A stretch of 64,000 bases of DNA from Paramacrobiotus metropolitanus (lineage: Eukaryota > Tardigrada > Eutardigrada > Parachela > Macrobiotidae): positions 62,001 to 126,000 of the forward strand of contig NW_026570324.1 of assembly GCF_019649055.1 (NCBI RefSeq). Direction: 5' to 3'. A program made the position numbers and the translations under genes. A model generated the notes under the pieces. It did no database searches. It was not told the origin of the DNA and was given only the letters and a program-made list of their open reading frames with translations. Position 1 is the first letter of the stretch; each line of letters opens with the position of its first letter. Below, in pieces: positions 1 to 12,784 of the stretch.

Positions 1-344
1 CGAAACTGTTGTTCGACGGCAACCTGCTAGTCACGTACTAACTTTCACAAAAGTTGATGGTACTTCCAGTAAAATTCATAACGGCATCACTCAAGTGACG
101 CGTAATAATCTGTACACGCATGAATAGCAGGAGCTTGCTTAACTTCCTTTTTGGAACGTCTGTACGTACCGGTACGTAGGTACATCTATAGACGAGGAAC
201 TTGAAAATCTTACAAAAATGAGAAAACACAATAATATAAATTTATAGAGAACACTGATTGCAGATAGCACAGCCTGTTTTCCGTGTTTTCAAAACGAACC
301 ATGAGACTGTTGCCAGGCCGTTACAGTTCGCCAGTATTCGACAA

Positions 345-2056
345 CTAGTGGCCGTTGGCTGCCTTCCAGGCCGTCATCTGTTCGCGACCAATGCGAAGTT
401 CCAGGAAGTGAACTCCGCTGATAAGCTGTGCCGGTGCGCAGGGAACGTATCGAATGGTGTGCCGATCACCTTGAGATGAAACATACGTAATGTGGCACGC
501 CTCCATTCCGTCACAAAAAACGGGTTGGCCGTTTCTCAAGATATCCGCAGCTCGCACTACATGATCTGGTGTAGTTATACTAATCAGTCCGCGGTGCAGC
601 ATGACTGTAATGCCAGATTCATTAATGTCCACGACTGCACCCGGGTGCCAATTCTGGTTATCGATATAAACAAAAACTCGCTCCCCGAGCTGGAAATGGA
701 AGCTTAATCCTTTTCGTGGCTCAACAGGAAAGGGCAGAGACGGTTCGGCATGGTATGCTTATACTGGTACAGAGCCACTACTTCACTTTCCAGTAGTAAA
801 CCATTCTGTAAAAGCACAGCATGCGCTCAGAAAACGCAATAAATTATCAGTTTTGCAAACGCTGTTGTGGACTAACCTTGACAGGGCCGCTGGCTAGCTG
901 AGAATCGGTGAGCAGCGGAAATCGGACATGAAAAACGGCTATGCCCAGCATTTTGCGCCGATTAACGCCGGACACCTCCAGCTTATTCCGCCGGCATGTT
1001 TCAGCAGCCCATCTACAGCCAAAGAATTATTGATAATTCGGGCAGTAAGACCATTTTCGGAGTTTAGTTTTGGATAATATCAGCGTCATAAGTTAAACGG
1101 AAATACCTTTCTACGGCCGTATAAATGGTGTGTTCATCCGCCAACAATGTGTCACGTTGCAGGAGCATCGTCAGTGTGTCTTGACCAATCGCAGCAAACT
1201 CATCCGACTGAAAAATGGTGGTGGCAGATGCATCCACCATTGCCAAGCGCTTCTCCACAAAAACACCAGTAGCAGCATTATGCATAAAACGGTTGACCTG
1301 GTCGCAAAGGAAGGGAGGTAACCGCTATCCGTAGTTACAAGCAATTGAACACGAATATGGCAAGTTAATAGCTTACGTAGTCCAGAAACATTAGGCAGTT
1401 GTCAATTTTCAGTTGGCTCCGGGCGAATTTCAGACACGCTTCCAGCAACATCGGCAAGTTGTACTTGTCGGCACAGTAAATAGTCTGGAACAGATTTTCG
1501 GTCTGGAGATGCCGTTCGGTTGAACCAGAGTACATGTATCTGGAAAGAACAACAAATCTTTTTGAGTGTATTCGAAGAAAAATAATCAAATACGTGTAAC
1601 CAGAATAACAAATGAATTACAATAAGTTAAATACATAAAAATAATACTTAATTTAAAGGAGTGAGCCGACGCGGCGGATTTAAAAGTCTGGACAACAGCG
1701 TGTACGTACTGGAGCATAACAGCGAATGCTTCCGGCAGTATCTCCGGAATTTTGATTGGCTCCGTAGCGCTTTCGGCTAGCTCCCCATTGAACATTGCAT
1801 CAAAAACATCACTGTTCAGGCTGAGGATAAATCTGGAAGATCAGCTTGCACTGCGTGCCGTATTTACGTAACGGAAACGTTGGAACGTGACTTACTTATG
1901 AGCGGAAAACACTCTCACTGTTCCGTGCTCGTGTCCGACTGCAAATTTCACGTCGCTTATCTGTCCACTAGCCAACACGTGCTGCAGGAGATTGCTAATC
2001 CCATGGCTTGTACATCGCCAATCGCTAATCCGGGAGGTTGTGCAGTTTTCAGACAT
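345..2056 (-). CDS. BTB-BACK protein with Tudor-like C-terminus, copy 1
   Basis: This is a BTBD3/6-like adaptor gene; such proteins usually bind Cullin-3 through BTB and BACK. The ATG at 2056 opens MSENCTTSR, parallel to copy 3. Exon-like blocks run downwards: 2056-1898 (start of BTB, ends FSAHK before a GTAAGT donor), 1835-about 1690 (LSLNSDVFDAMFNGEL), 1533-1375 (YMYSGS, TIYCADKYNLP), about 1285-1064 (BACK), about 1005-880 (WAAETC, NRRKMLG, VRFPLLT) and about 820-345 (linker PFPVEPRKG and a final domain with NWHPGAVV). The final domain stands where BTBD3/6 proteins carry PHR. Against copy 2 one base is missing near 745-755, between the KHT and PSLPFP blocks, so this copy may be damaged. It is one of four family members in 14 kb. 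Family assignment is firm; exon edges are approximate. Confidence 0.62.
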
Positions 2057-2196
2057 TATTACAGTTACCCAAAATCGCAGCTGAAAAATAGAAGTTTTAG
2101 CAGGCCAGTGACCTTTGCTATAAACTGGGCTCGGATACTTCTGTTCTCGTAAATCTGTGCTACAGCAGATAATCAGCCGATCGGTCCGATCCACAA

Positions 2197-2358
2197 CGAC
2201 GTTTCAGGTTTCAGAGTGTGCGTTTGAATAATCATAGAACCGCATTCCAGCGCGTACGCATCGAGACTGGATTCCCACAATATAACTTCTCTTGTTAATG
2301 CTTGCCAGCATTCCATCGAGGCTATCGTTGTACTTCACATGAACAGCCAGATTCGTCA
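2197..2358 (-). CDS. possible small ORF, 53 aa
   Basis: An ATG at 2358 on the minus strand opens a 53-codon frame beginning MTNLAVHVKYNDSLDG and ending HSET before a stop. It lies between BTB copies 1 and 2. I recognise no domain. It could be a leftover exon or chance. Confidence 0.15.
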
Positions 2359-2776
2359 TGGTTGGTTATCAGCATGATACGCAGTTGCATGATCGTCTGC
2401 CTTTTTGTAATCCATAATTGCCGATGCGGCAAACAGTATCTGTACAGTCGGCGAACGGCTGGCATGCCAGAAGATTAACTAATTCAATACCGAAACTGCG
2501 GGTAAAATGTTAAATTATAGAGGATAAGTACTACAATCACATAATCGACAAGCAGCTGACACAGAAGAATGCAGAGTTGCAGACACGACAATGCCGCTTC
2601 TTGACCGATCTAGTATCGAGACAATTACATCGTTGATGTTATTGCTTCTTGAAAATCGTGAGTTTCGTCCATTTATGCAGCAAATAAGAAACACATAACA
2701 TAAACAACTTTATTTTATTAGGCAAAGGACAGCTGAAAGGCCGAAAACAACTCCGGACATCCCGCTTGCCTGGTAA

Positions 2777-4440
2777 TTAACGGTTTGCAATTTTCCAAGC
2801 CGCCATTTGCGAGCGACTTACACGCAAATCCATGAAGTTTACTTCAACCTGCCTGCCACTACCTCCAATGCGGCCCATGTGGTTGAAGGCACAGCTCAGA
2901 TGTTTCATGGTTCATGCGACGGAAGCTACAGAGAATCGGCTGGCCTCGCTTCAGGAAATCCGAGGCCCGCACCAGCTGATTCGACTGATACAAGCTAACC
3001 GTGTGTCCTTTTAATTTGACAAGGAAACCGTATGACGCTTTTTCTACAATCTCTCCGGCATGCCAGTTTTCGCCTTCGACGGAAGCAAACACCTGATCTA
3101 AGTGCTGGAAATCAGGTACATCAGGGAAACTAGCTGAAAGGCGATTCACGCCCTTGCGCGGTTCAACCGGAAACGGAAGGGGCGGTTTTTTCTTGGCATG
3201 CTTATATTTGTAGACTGCCAGCAGTTCACTTTCGAGCAGCAAATCATTCTGTAAAACACAAATAAGCGGCTGTACAAGCATAACATCACTAATGGAATCG
3301 TTTGAAATCGAAGAGCAATTTTTGCATTTCTTCCTTTATAACTGATGGATCTATCAACCTTAGCCGGGCCGTTAACCAGCTGAGAATCGGACAGTAAAGG
3401 AAACCGGATATGAAATAAAGCATCACCCAGCATCTGACGCCGGTTAACCCTGGACAGATCCAGATTATTCTTGCGGCACGCTTCCGCAGCCCACCTGGAA
3501 TTCAAGCGACTACACCCAATGAAATTTTTACCGGTAACAGCGGCTCATACTTCTCCACAACCATGTAAAGTGTGTTCTCATCCACCGACAAAGAATTCCG
3601 TTGCAGAATCATTCCCAGTGTACCCTGACTAATCGCAACAAACTGTTTCGATGGCAAAATATTTCTAGCGTATGTATCCACCAAACTCCAGGCGCTGCTC
3701 CACAAAAGCCATAGCACAATCATGCACCAAATATTTAACCTGTGAGACACCGGTCAACAGCAGTAATTTTTAACGGGACTTCTATCGCGCAAAGTTGTCA
3801 AACCGACATTTTCTAAATTCTCCAGACAGTTGGTGATCTTCAGCTTGCTGTTCAGGAATTTCAGGCCCACTTTTAAAAGCACGGGCAAGTTGTACTTATC
3901 CGCGCAGTAAATAGTCTGCAAAACATTCTCTGTTCCTAGTTGTTCCTCGGCTGAACCCGTGTACATATAACTGAAACAAGATGCAAGTACCCAGCAACGT
4001 TATTCCATGGATTTTACTGCTCACGGCAATGCGATACGTAAATCTCAAAAACAAAAAACCTTAAGAGTACGTACGTGAGCATCACGTTAAATGCTTCTGG
4101 CAAAATCTCAGGAATATCGATGGGCTCTGGACCGCTTTCCGGCAGTTCTCCATTGAACATTGCGTCAAAAACGTCGCTGTTGAGGCTGAGGATAAATCTA
4201 AAGGGGGATTTTCTTAACTATCGAGATTTTCGTTGTATTACAACCTACAGTTTACATAAAATATCTACTTGTGGGCTGTAAAGATCTTTGCTTCACCGTG
4301 ATCCCGTCCCACTGAAAACTGGACATCGCCCATGTGCCCGGTGGTCAGGACATGCTTCAACAAATTGGTAATCCCGGGATCTCTGGCCGCCAGTCGGGAG
4401 AAATCGCAGACGTTTCAACAGTTTCAGCAGTGTTGGACAT
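2777..4440 (-). pseudogene. BTB-BACK protein with Tudor-like C-terminus, copy 2 (probably damaged)
   Basis: Same architecture and strand as copy 1. An ATG at 4440 opens MSNTAETVET. The BTB start reads NLLKHVLTTGHMGDVQF, the middle LSLNSDVFDAMFNGELPES and TIYCADKYNLPVLLK, BACK includes LGMILQRNSLSVDENTLY, and then come WAAEACRKNNLD and IRFPLLSDSQ. The last exon (about 3281-2777) carries the linker PPLPFPVEPRKG, the Tudor-like QVFASVEGENWHAGEIV, and ends QMAAWKIANR like copy 3. By comparison with copies 1 and 3, one base is missing near 4385-4395 and the frame shifts again near 2895-2910. Either the gene is decaying or these are sequencing errors. Otherwise the exons are well kept, so the damage would be recent. 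Confidence 0.6.
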
Positions 4441-4586
4441 GGTTGTTTAAAATTTTAAATTAAGATTTCCGTGCTTCCAGTTTAACATTTGCTGCGTTAA
4501 CTGTTAGATGATTTACCTGAATTAATATACTAGACAACAAAGTACTGTACTCGATGCAGTCAGTCTAGCCAATATTGCAGTTGATC

Positions 4587-5507
4587 ATGGCTGCGAAAAT
4601 TGACATGCAAAATGCTGTTGCAGCTTTTCTTGGAGTACCGGCACTTGAACTCACGAGGATTTGTGAATGTACCAGCGGAATGCACATGATTTCTGATTTC
4701 ATATTTCCCGGTAAACAAGGACGAGCCAGCAACACCACAGTCTGACTAAGGTTGACACTTGACAGCTTTCACAAAAATCATGGGTCAAAAAACATAAACG
4801 TAAAACATGACAACATATTAAGCATGAGAATATATATGCATGCAAACTTATCCCAATAAATAAATTGTAATTGCTTAACTGCAAAGGATTTAACAGTATC
4901 TACACTTATTCTATAGTACATACTGTTAACGCACGGTATCTACAGACTACAGTAGAGACCCGGCAGCTACATTATGCACGCGGTATCTGCAAACGATGTA
5001 CTGCAGATCTGGCGATGTAGATTCGGAAAGGACGATAAGGGTAGTGCCAGACGCCATTTCCTAATAAATTCGTTGAGAAGCGTTTGGAATTCCATACTGT
5101 TTCTTGTACCCAGTTTGGTATTTCGATCTACAACCTTCTCACACCAATCGTCATCGGGTATCTTGAAACGTCTTGTTCCTCTTCTGCTCTGCGGCAGTTT
5201 TAACTCCAGTGGATTCCGGTTGGGCGTTTCCCTCATTGGCGCATGCGCCCTCCTCAGGTTCATAAGTCAGTACTGACCTTACTTATATCCGCCACTATCA
5301 TCACCAAGCACTTATATTTTTACTGGGATGCCGCAACTTCTACATGACATGTACTGTACATTCACGTCTGGGGCATACCGGTGGCAATTTTTATATCCAA
5401 ATATCAAACAGAATGGTGATGGAGGAATTGATGTCAAATACGTTGACGACGGAAAAGAACCAGCGGTGATTTGGGCAGTGTGCCAACCATTTCGCATTCT
5501 ATGCTAA
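4587..5507 (+). other. two small ORFs that could be exons of one unrecognised gene
   Basis: An ATG at 4587 opens a 52-codon frame (MAAKIDMQNAVAAFLG, ending by 4745) with a GTAAAC donor-like site after DFIFPG. An ATG at 5328 opens a 59-codon frame (MPQLLHDMYCTFTSGAYR, ending CQPFRILC at 5507). Both read like protein, but no domain is recognised and no splice link is proven. On the other strand, 4967-5263 is also open (98 aa). This is weak evidence for a gene, given as the only content of this stretch. Confidence 0.18.
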
Positions 5508-8500
5508 AACTACCTTCACAATAGGAACGTTTTAGCAAAGAACGCGAAGTTTATGGTGCACACACTGATCTTGTCAATTTAGCAGACAGCGCTTGATAAT
5601 TGATACCGAAACCACAACTAATATAAAGGTCAGCAAACCGTTCGACCTATGTAGAAGGGTTCTGGCGAATGGCATAAGCTAGGAGCATTAACAACAACAA
5701 CGATGGCAACTTAGAGTTAAACAGCAGAACACGGCCTTCAAACCGGCTCCGCCAAAAATATACTCTGTAGTTAGCGGTGAGACTACACGCATTCAGTAAA
5801 TTCACCTAAATCAGTCGGCTAAAAGGTCTTAGCGACGTTCTTCGTGAGCCAATAATTCTCATGCAGAACATCGATCAGTTTTATTTACGAGGTCTAGCTG
5901 AAATTGGTTTTAATAACAACATTCCCAGCAAGATATCGCAAATGAAGTCAAATTGAATAAAGTGCCGGGCACTGAATTATGTATCTCTAATCGTCTGCAA
6001 TTATGCTGCACAACCTGTTAATGCCGCGCTCCCTGCTTCCCATGATGGTAAACCGGGTTGACAAACGCGATGTTTCTGAGACTGCCAGAGACCAGACCAG
6101 AATGGGGAAGAACGGCAACGGGATTTAGCGAATAAGGATGATAGTCAATGCTTTTAGCGGCACAATCACTTGCATAGGACCACGCTGGGTGATACTCAGG
6201 AAGAGCAGCATCATGTTGCCGCAAACCCGTAGGTGTTTATTCTTCCACCGGTTGCACCTCACTCGAATTGCGGAAAAATTTGCGCAGCAACCTGGTGATG
6301 CAACCGTTCAGAAGGATTCTCGTTCGAACTTCAATGTACCGAAGACAGCGATAATTTTTGGAGTGTGACATTATTAATACTATCGGCGTCGATATTCTGT
6401 GATGTGTTGTACCATGTCATACCGACGTGCGCGGCTTTTATCGTGATAATGACGTAAATAGACGACGGAAATGTCGAAATACTCTACAGAAATGGACTTA
6501 GCTGTGTTAACGTTTCATTAGCAGATTGAGAGGTTTTATGCTTTTGCGCTACTGCTGACGATATCGTTCTTGTAGTGTCGTCATTAGGAGTGTACTCGCG
6601 TAACACATCGTCATCCCCTTATTTTCAGTTAAGCAATACAACACAGGGTCATCACAAGAGTCATCACCGGGTCGTCACAAGAGTCACAAGTACACAAAAC
6701 AGCGAGCAAAGCAAGTTAATGAGCAAGAGGCGCATAAGCGCGGGGCAGGACAACAGAAGCATTAATTAATTAGCAAGATTCTGAGCAAGCTGCAGCAACG
6801 CTAAACTCAAAATAACTAACTCAAAATAATTCTGACCGTGATATGCCGTCGGTAAAGTGCAGAAGCATTAAGATTTTCATCTTCATTATCCCTTAAATAC
6901 TAGTAAACAATAGAGAAACTGGCTTTACAATCAAATTTCTATCGCTACAGCGTATTGGGGGTTAAAAGGCCATAAATGAGACTTGCGGCAGCGCTAAAAC
7001 TAGTGCCGCTGGCGTAGGCCGCCATCAGCACCAAAACGCCATGGGATGCGGAATAATATTTCGCGCATAGCTTGAACGGCACTAAATATTACTCTACTTC
7101 CCAGACATTTAGGAATGGCACCGAAAACATGATTCGGTTAAACTAGGTAATAATATAAATAAATGAAATTGCCAGTACTGAGCAGCCGACGACAAGTTTG
7201 CAATCGCACAACGCAACCTAGCGGTGAACGTTCAATAGTACTCGTATCTTACAGATCAAAAAGGACCGTCACATATCATCCCCATCATGCCGCAATCGAC
7301 CTACCAGTAGGAGAAGGCCTGTAGCAAATATTATGAGCGAATTTTTGGGAACTGCAGCAAGGCGGGTTACGCAGCGCAAACGACTAGTGCGTTACTCGAA
7401 TCGCATAAATGTTTTCCATGTAGGCTATAAAGCACTCCAGGATTCATTTATACTCAACCTAACACAAACAATATTCTCGATGGATTCGCTGGGTTTCCCT
7501 TTCCCTATCGTTTTCTGATATAACAGGGGTGAACAGACGTTATTATATCAGCATAGGTGTTCCGTGATGATAAACGGTGACGTTCGTTGCCGATACCAGA
7601 GCAAACTAAGGAAGGACAGTATTATTGAAACAGGATGCGCACAAGTACTGCGCTGTTTATACCCAGGAGGCACTAGGGATTCGTGCTGTTGCTGACAATG
7701 CCAAATACGAGTACACAACTGATCGTCCAAGTAGGCTCTTAACGGGAGCCCTTCAGCAAGGATCGTATGCTATGGATGTGCTGCAGTCGAAAATTAGTAC
7801 ACTCCTCCAGTGTCACATCAAACGTGTATACCTAAGTCTTGGAACGGTCGGCGCCGGTTGTGATCTTGAAGCTGCGTATGCAGCACTCGTACTTTGTACA
7901 AAAATACTTTAATTTTACTAACGAAATATAACGACATCGACGTAAGTAGTCAACTGAATCGCGCAATTATGAAGGAGATGTGAGTAAAAAAATCTTTAAA
8001 AGGCTGTTAAAACAAACAAATACGCTCTGCTTTATTACTGTTGTTGCGCTTCATAGTAAAATGATGAAACGGTTAAAATCAGCCCTTTTTAATGGTGGTC
8101 CGTTGATACGTAGTTTTATTGAAGTTCAAAAAATATTGGTAGTGGTTTGAAATGGAATTACCAACCCAATCAAACCGCGCGGCTCATAAAACGGCCGACC
8201 AGCATAATTCCACCACAATGCTGGATCACGTAACGGCCTGATGCCAATGACGCTGCTACGGGGTTTCTCAATAACCAGTCATCCTTACTTCTCATTTTGA
8301 GTAACCGGTCACCCACTTTCATAATATGGCGTTTTATATGATTAAATGCTGATCCCCGTGTACAAGGGAAGTAAATTTTCGTAGTACACCTGAACCAATT
8401 TTTCGGCTGTACCAGGTTTCCCGACAGAACAAAAGGCAGGACTGGAGTACACAGAGCAGAATGACCGGTTGTTCAAAAAGCATAGTAAAATTGATGGGTT

Positions 8501-9084
8501 GTTTGAACAGTGAATGGCGTCACTGGTATATCAGCGAGATTAACGTCCCTTTAGGAATGCGGAAACGTTTTTGCTCTATGGCTAATCTGAAGCAGCATAA
8601 AACAGGCGTAATTAGTTTACGACGCATCCAGTGATCCACACCCCTGCCAAAGTCGGTAGGCTAGCTGACTTTAGCTCAGTTCATCTGTTTCGGACGAATC
8701 CACTCCGCATTAGCCGCCAGCCAATCGATCCTACTTTGCCGCCCGTAATATATAATCTTCTCGTTAGTTCGTCTGCTCGTAGGCATTCTGCCATCGACAC
8801 TCGTACGTACTTTTGTTTATTGCTTAAACTCCACATGTTTAACTTACTCTCCACATGTTTCGTACTCAAACTAGTTCATATCATTATCGTATTCTTATCA
8901 GCAGTGTGTCAAAGACACGATGCGATAATTTGCTTGCTCATCAAATGAAACGTACGGATGCTAAACCTGAAATTATTTCTTCTCATAACACGCGCGATAG
9001 GTTAATAAACGCACCAAAAATTTGCGACTGTGACATCTCTATGCGGAAGCTTCCGGTTCAATTGGCAGATTTGGATCCGATACA
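5508..9084. other. intergenic stretch without a supported gene
   Basis: I see only short open frames. The longest are 7625-7912 plus (95 aa, begins MKQDAHKYCAVYTQEA) and 8631-8948 plus (105 aa); neither shows a recognised motif. Around 6648-6690 there is a short run of GTCATCAC/GTCGTCAC repeats. The rest is AT-rich and unremarkable by eye. Confidence 0.4.
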
Positions 9085-12000
9085 ATGTCCCAACATTCCT
9101 CTCCATCGGCTCTCAATTCTCAATGGCGAAGTGCTCAATCGGGAGTTGTCGACCTTCTGAAGCACATCTTAGCGAGTGGGGAAATGAGCGATGTGCTGTT
9201 TACAGTCGGACGTCAGTATGGCGAAGTAAAGACCTTCCCAGCCCATAAGTCAGTCCATGCGCCTTTCAGCGATTATTGAGTTTTATAATTATTAGTAGCA
9301 AAGTTGGTTTCAGATTCGTATTGAGCCTTAACAGCGACGTCTTCCACACTATGTTTAATGGAGCTTTACCCGAAAGTGGCGACGGCGCCATTGATATCCC
9401 GGAGATTCTACCAGATGCTTTCACCAACATGCTCAAGTCAGACTCGGAACATGCAGTCACAATTACAAAGAATGTGATAACGGTCGATTTGAATCGTTAG
9501 GTTTACATATTCTTGGTTTAGGTATATGTACACTCGTTGCCTGGACAATGAGCTGCAAGTCGACAATGTTTTCGAGACGATTTACTGTGCTGACAAGTAC
9601 AACCTACCAAAACTGCTAGAACTCTGCTTGCACTTTGCCACCACCCAACTGAACGCCGATAATTGCCTAATCTTTGCGGAAAAGGTAGGTTGGCATATCT
9701 GAAACAAACGGATATGACTCATATGAGTAAATCCATACAAAATGGAATCGACAGCCTGGCAGTTACTTAAGTCAAAACAACAACATACCCTAGTTTTTCT
9801 GAGTAGATTAAACTTTGTACGCATGATGGTATGGCTGCATTTCTGGAGAAGTGCTTGAATCTGTTGGACAAACACTGTGATATCCTTATGCAATCGGAGC
9901 AGTTCAGCGCCATTGGACACGATACACTGGAAATGATTTTACAGCGGAACACTTTATCCGCTGGTGAAAATAGGATGTACACGGCCGTAGAAAAGTGGGT
10001 AGCGGGCTATGACCGAAAGTCAAAAATAACCATCCAGTAGAGCTGATTCCGCTGGTCATAGGTGTTGCAGGTGGGCAACAGATAACTGCCTTCGGGAAAA
10101 TCTTGAACCATCGCAGGCTAATCGGCGCCGATTATTGGGAAACGCGTTGTTTCTCGTTCGTATGCCTCTGCTGACCGATGCAGAACTGGCTAACGGTCCA
10201 GTAAAAGTAAGCGCTTTAGTCAGGCAATTTTGTTTGCACTGCATTAAGAGTGAAAACTGATAAATGTGGCGTGAAAATTCTGGTACACCGTGAGATTGCT
10301 TCGCGCACTTGTAGACAAAAAAGTAATAATATAAGATTAGGCTAGAGAAAATATTATAAGATTAGGCTAGAGAAAATGGTTGTACTTGTACTTGGTTGCT
10401 TAATTAGTTATGTATGACTATTTTGATGCGAAGACTGCGGTAAAGTAGAATTTTGAATTGGTAGATATTACAGGCTTACTCGTAAACCGTGAGCTTAAAG
10501 ATGAAGTGGCTTTTAGGAAGTACAGCGGAAGAGTTTCTAAATGTCTTGAGCTTCTGTGTATACGAATCCGCTGTTTGGTACCATGCAAAACACATTCGTT
10601 CAAAGCAATATGTGTAAGTTACGGTCGTTTCAGAGTCGCTTGCTGCTTGATTCCGAATTGCTGGACATTTACCAGTTCAAACATTCCGACAGCAAACCAC
10701 AACTTCCCTTTCCGACGGAACCCAGGCAAGGCAGATCGCTGATTCCCAGCGGGTACTCTGCCGGGCTACGTGACAAGTCGTCGCGAGACAGTTCGTCGCG
10801 GGACATTTCGTCGGCGACAGTTCGTTTAAAGGACTTGTGGTCGTGAGACAACTCGTATTTGGACGTTCCGTTTTAAGGACATTTCGTTTTCGGAAGTTTC
10901 GTTAACGCGACAATTGGTAGCAAACTCCTCGTTGCCAGGCTAGGACATTTCGGCGCACGGACTTTTCGTTGGATGGACTTTTCGTTGTGTGAAATTTTTT
11001 ATATTCAAGCCGAATTTAATGACAAATCAGAGTCGCCAAGAAGAAAGTATTAATAAAATATAAAAATAATAAAACCGAAGAGGAAACAGTTAGTAAAAAT
11101 CGTGAAATGAGTTTAATTAACCGCGATCGTTATTGCTCAAAATTACAAAAACTGAGGCATGCAAAAGTTTAATTAACCACACCATAGTTCGACACATTCA
11201 AGATTTAGCAAACAAAAACATCCTGCTTCTGCTAATGAAAACATGCGTAACTGACCGCTCACACACTCAATTCCAGGTTTGCCGCAATGTTTCGCAAGAA
11301 TCAGACCTTGTCATGGTTGCTATAGTCCTTGACGATGTTGGCAAGGCGGTCAAACTGGAATTGTAACCTCAAGCAGAAAAGTTGAGGAAATATTTGTTTA
11401 CGAGCGACTGATTCTGAAAGTTTGGTTTTGCCACTGAAAAACAGATTTTTGGAATAAATCAGCACTTCTCTGGCATTACAACCAGAAGGCAGATGGGAAA
11501 GGTAATGTCATCCTTCAAACACGGAGACAATTGAATATCACTGACACTTAAGTGCGATCTGTGTCAGTGTAGCCCAGAAACTATTAATTTTATTCATGCA
11601 GTTTCTGTAGTGGTCAAAATGGACTGCGTGACGGAAACTGGGACACCTTTTATCGCTGTCTTGCAATGAGAAAGTGATTCTGCGTTACGATGTCTGCTGT
11701 GCACACGTATGAGTAATTGATAGACTGTACAGTGTGCGCAGAGAAGCCTGTTCGTTGCTAAAATTTCGACCTAAATTAATAATGGCAATCAAGGCTCTCT
11801 CGCCTTTCACACTGTTAATCGTACATAAACTTCAAATACAGACAATTACTATAATATAATTAGTCACTCAAGTTGCCGGTTAGCCATAAAGGCCCATAAT
11901 GCACAATTTTCTAGTACCTTAACTGCAGAAACCACATAAATATTGAATATTAATATACAGTATTCGTAATAGTGTTTCTGTATAAGACAGCGCAGTTTTT

Positions 12001-12784
12001 AGATTTTACTGCATGTACTTATTACACGCAAGTACCTAATTGAATAACTGGGTAAGTTTGTTTAATATCTGTTAATAATCGAAATATAACGTTTTCGAAA
12101 TTTTTAAAAATAAGGAATTATACCATATGTTGGGCTTGTCTAAATGAGAAAAATTTTGAGTGAAACGGCGGTATATTCAAGCTAAAATTAAACATTTTCA
12201 ATTAAAAAAATTGCGAATCCAATTGTCCTCACGACGAAATGTCTGAACTCGAGTTGTCCGTGTACCCAAATGTCTGATTACCAGATGTCTCGAGACGAAA
12301 AGTCTAGCGACGACAAGTCCTTAGACGAACTGTCCCCGCGACGAAAAATGGCCGACCAAGTGTCCCGCGACGAGATTTTATGCGACGACTTGGTCGGTCA
12401 CGCTCTGCCGAACTCACACCCAGTGATGAGGTGTTTGTGGACTTTGATTCTGGTGAGGAGTACTGGCGTCCGGCCCAGTTGGTTTCGTTACATGGAGTGG
12501 ATATGGTTGCTGTAACGCAGAATGGAGGATTTACTCTGACTAACTGTCCGCGGAGCAAGGTTATTCGTGCCGCAGAGGTACTGAAAAGAGGGCAGAGAAT
12601 TTTTGCTGTAGATGGGGAGGTTTATAGCGAGTGCACATACCTTAATAACATTACTCTTCGTCGCACTATTTATCACGTCGTTTCCACTGGCGAACCACAC
12701 TTCAGCGAATCCAGACGTAGGTTTGTTAGCCTAAGGATTAGCCGCAACCAGATGGCGGCTTGGGCTTCATCCATTGCTAGGTAA
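9085..12784 (+). CDS. BTB-BACK protein with Tudor-like C-terminus, copy 3, split by a DNA transposon
   Basis: The ATG at 9085 opens MSQHSSPSALNSQW and the BTB start (LLKHILASGEMSDVLF). Later blocks: about 9313-9435 (LSLNSDVFHTMFNGALPES), about 9519-9686 (YMYTRCLDNELQ, TIYCADKYNLPKLLE, donor GTAGGT), 9831-about 10015 (BACK, LEMILQRNTLSAGENRMY), about 10072-10206 (WATDNCLREN, VRMPLLTDAELANG, donor GTAAGC) and about 10629 on (SRLLLDSELLDIYQFKH, LPFPTEPRQG). The frame then meets a 1.64 kb transposon at 10764-12402 and resumes in the same phase as ELTPSDEVFVDFDSG, running through the Tudor-like domain to QMAAWASSIAR and the stop at 12782-12784. Apart from the insert this is the best kept copy. Whether the insert is spliced out or kills the gene cannot be told here. 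Confidence 0.65.
10318..10377. repeat. short tandem duplication in an intron
   Basis: A roughly 24-bp unit (ATAAGATTAGGCTAGAGAA) occurs twice in a row inside the intron between the fifth and sixth coding blocks of BTB copy 3. This is a small local duplication. Confidence 0.5.
10756..10763. repeat. 8-bp target site duplication, left
   Basis: CTCTGCCG immediately left of the transposon; the identical octamer stands right of it at 12403-12410. Both lie in the same codon phase of BTB copy 3. Confidence 0.75.
10764..12402. mobile_element. non-autonomous DNA transposon with 8-bp TSD and repeat-rich inverted ends
   Basis: A 1639-bp insert in the coding sequence of BTB copy 3. Both ends are built of degenerate units of the type GACAnTTCGTCGCGG, pointing inwards on the left (10764-10920) and appearing in reverse on the right (12220-12402). 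The outermost parts match imperfectly: ACGTGAC then AAGTCGTCGC on the left, and the same blocks read on the other strand on the right. The interior (10.95-12.2 kb) is AT-rich with no transposase-like frame; the longest ORF is 77 aa. An 8-bp duplication is used by hAT, P and Zisupton elements among others. The ends do not let me choose, so the superfamily is left open. Confidence 0.72.
12403..12410. repeat. 8-bp target site duplication, right
   Basis: CTCTGCCG, identical to 10756-10763, directly followed by the resumed BTB copy 3 frame. Confidence 0.75.

Noticed and set aside
7625-7912. 95-aa plus-strand frame as a gene
   Set aside because: No motif, no splice context and no conserved neighbour; left as part of the intergenic note.
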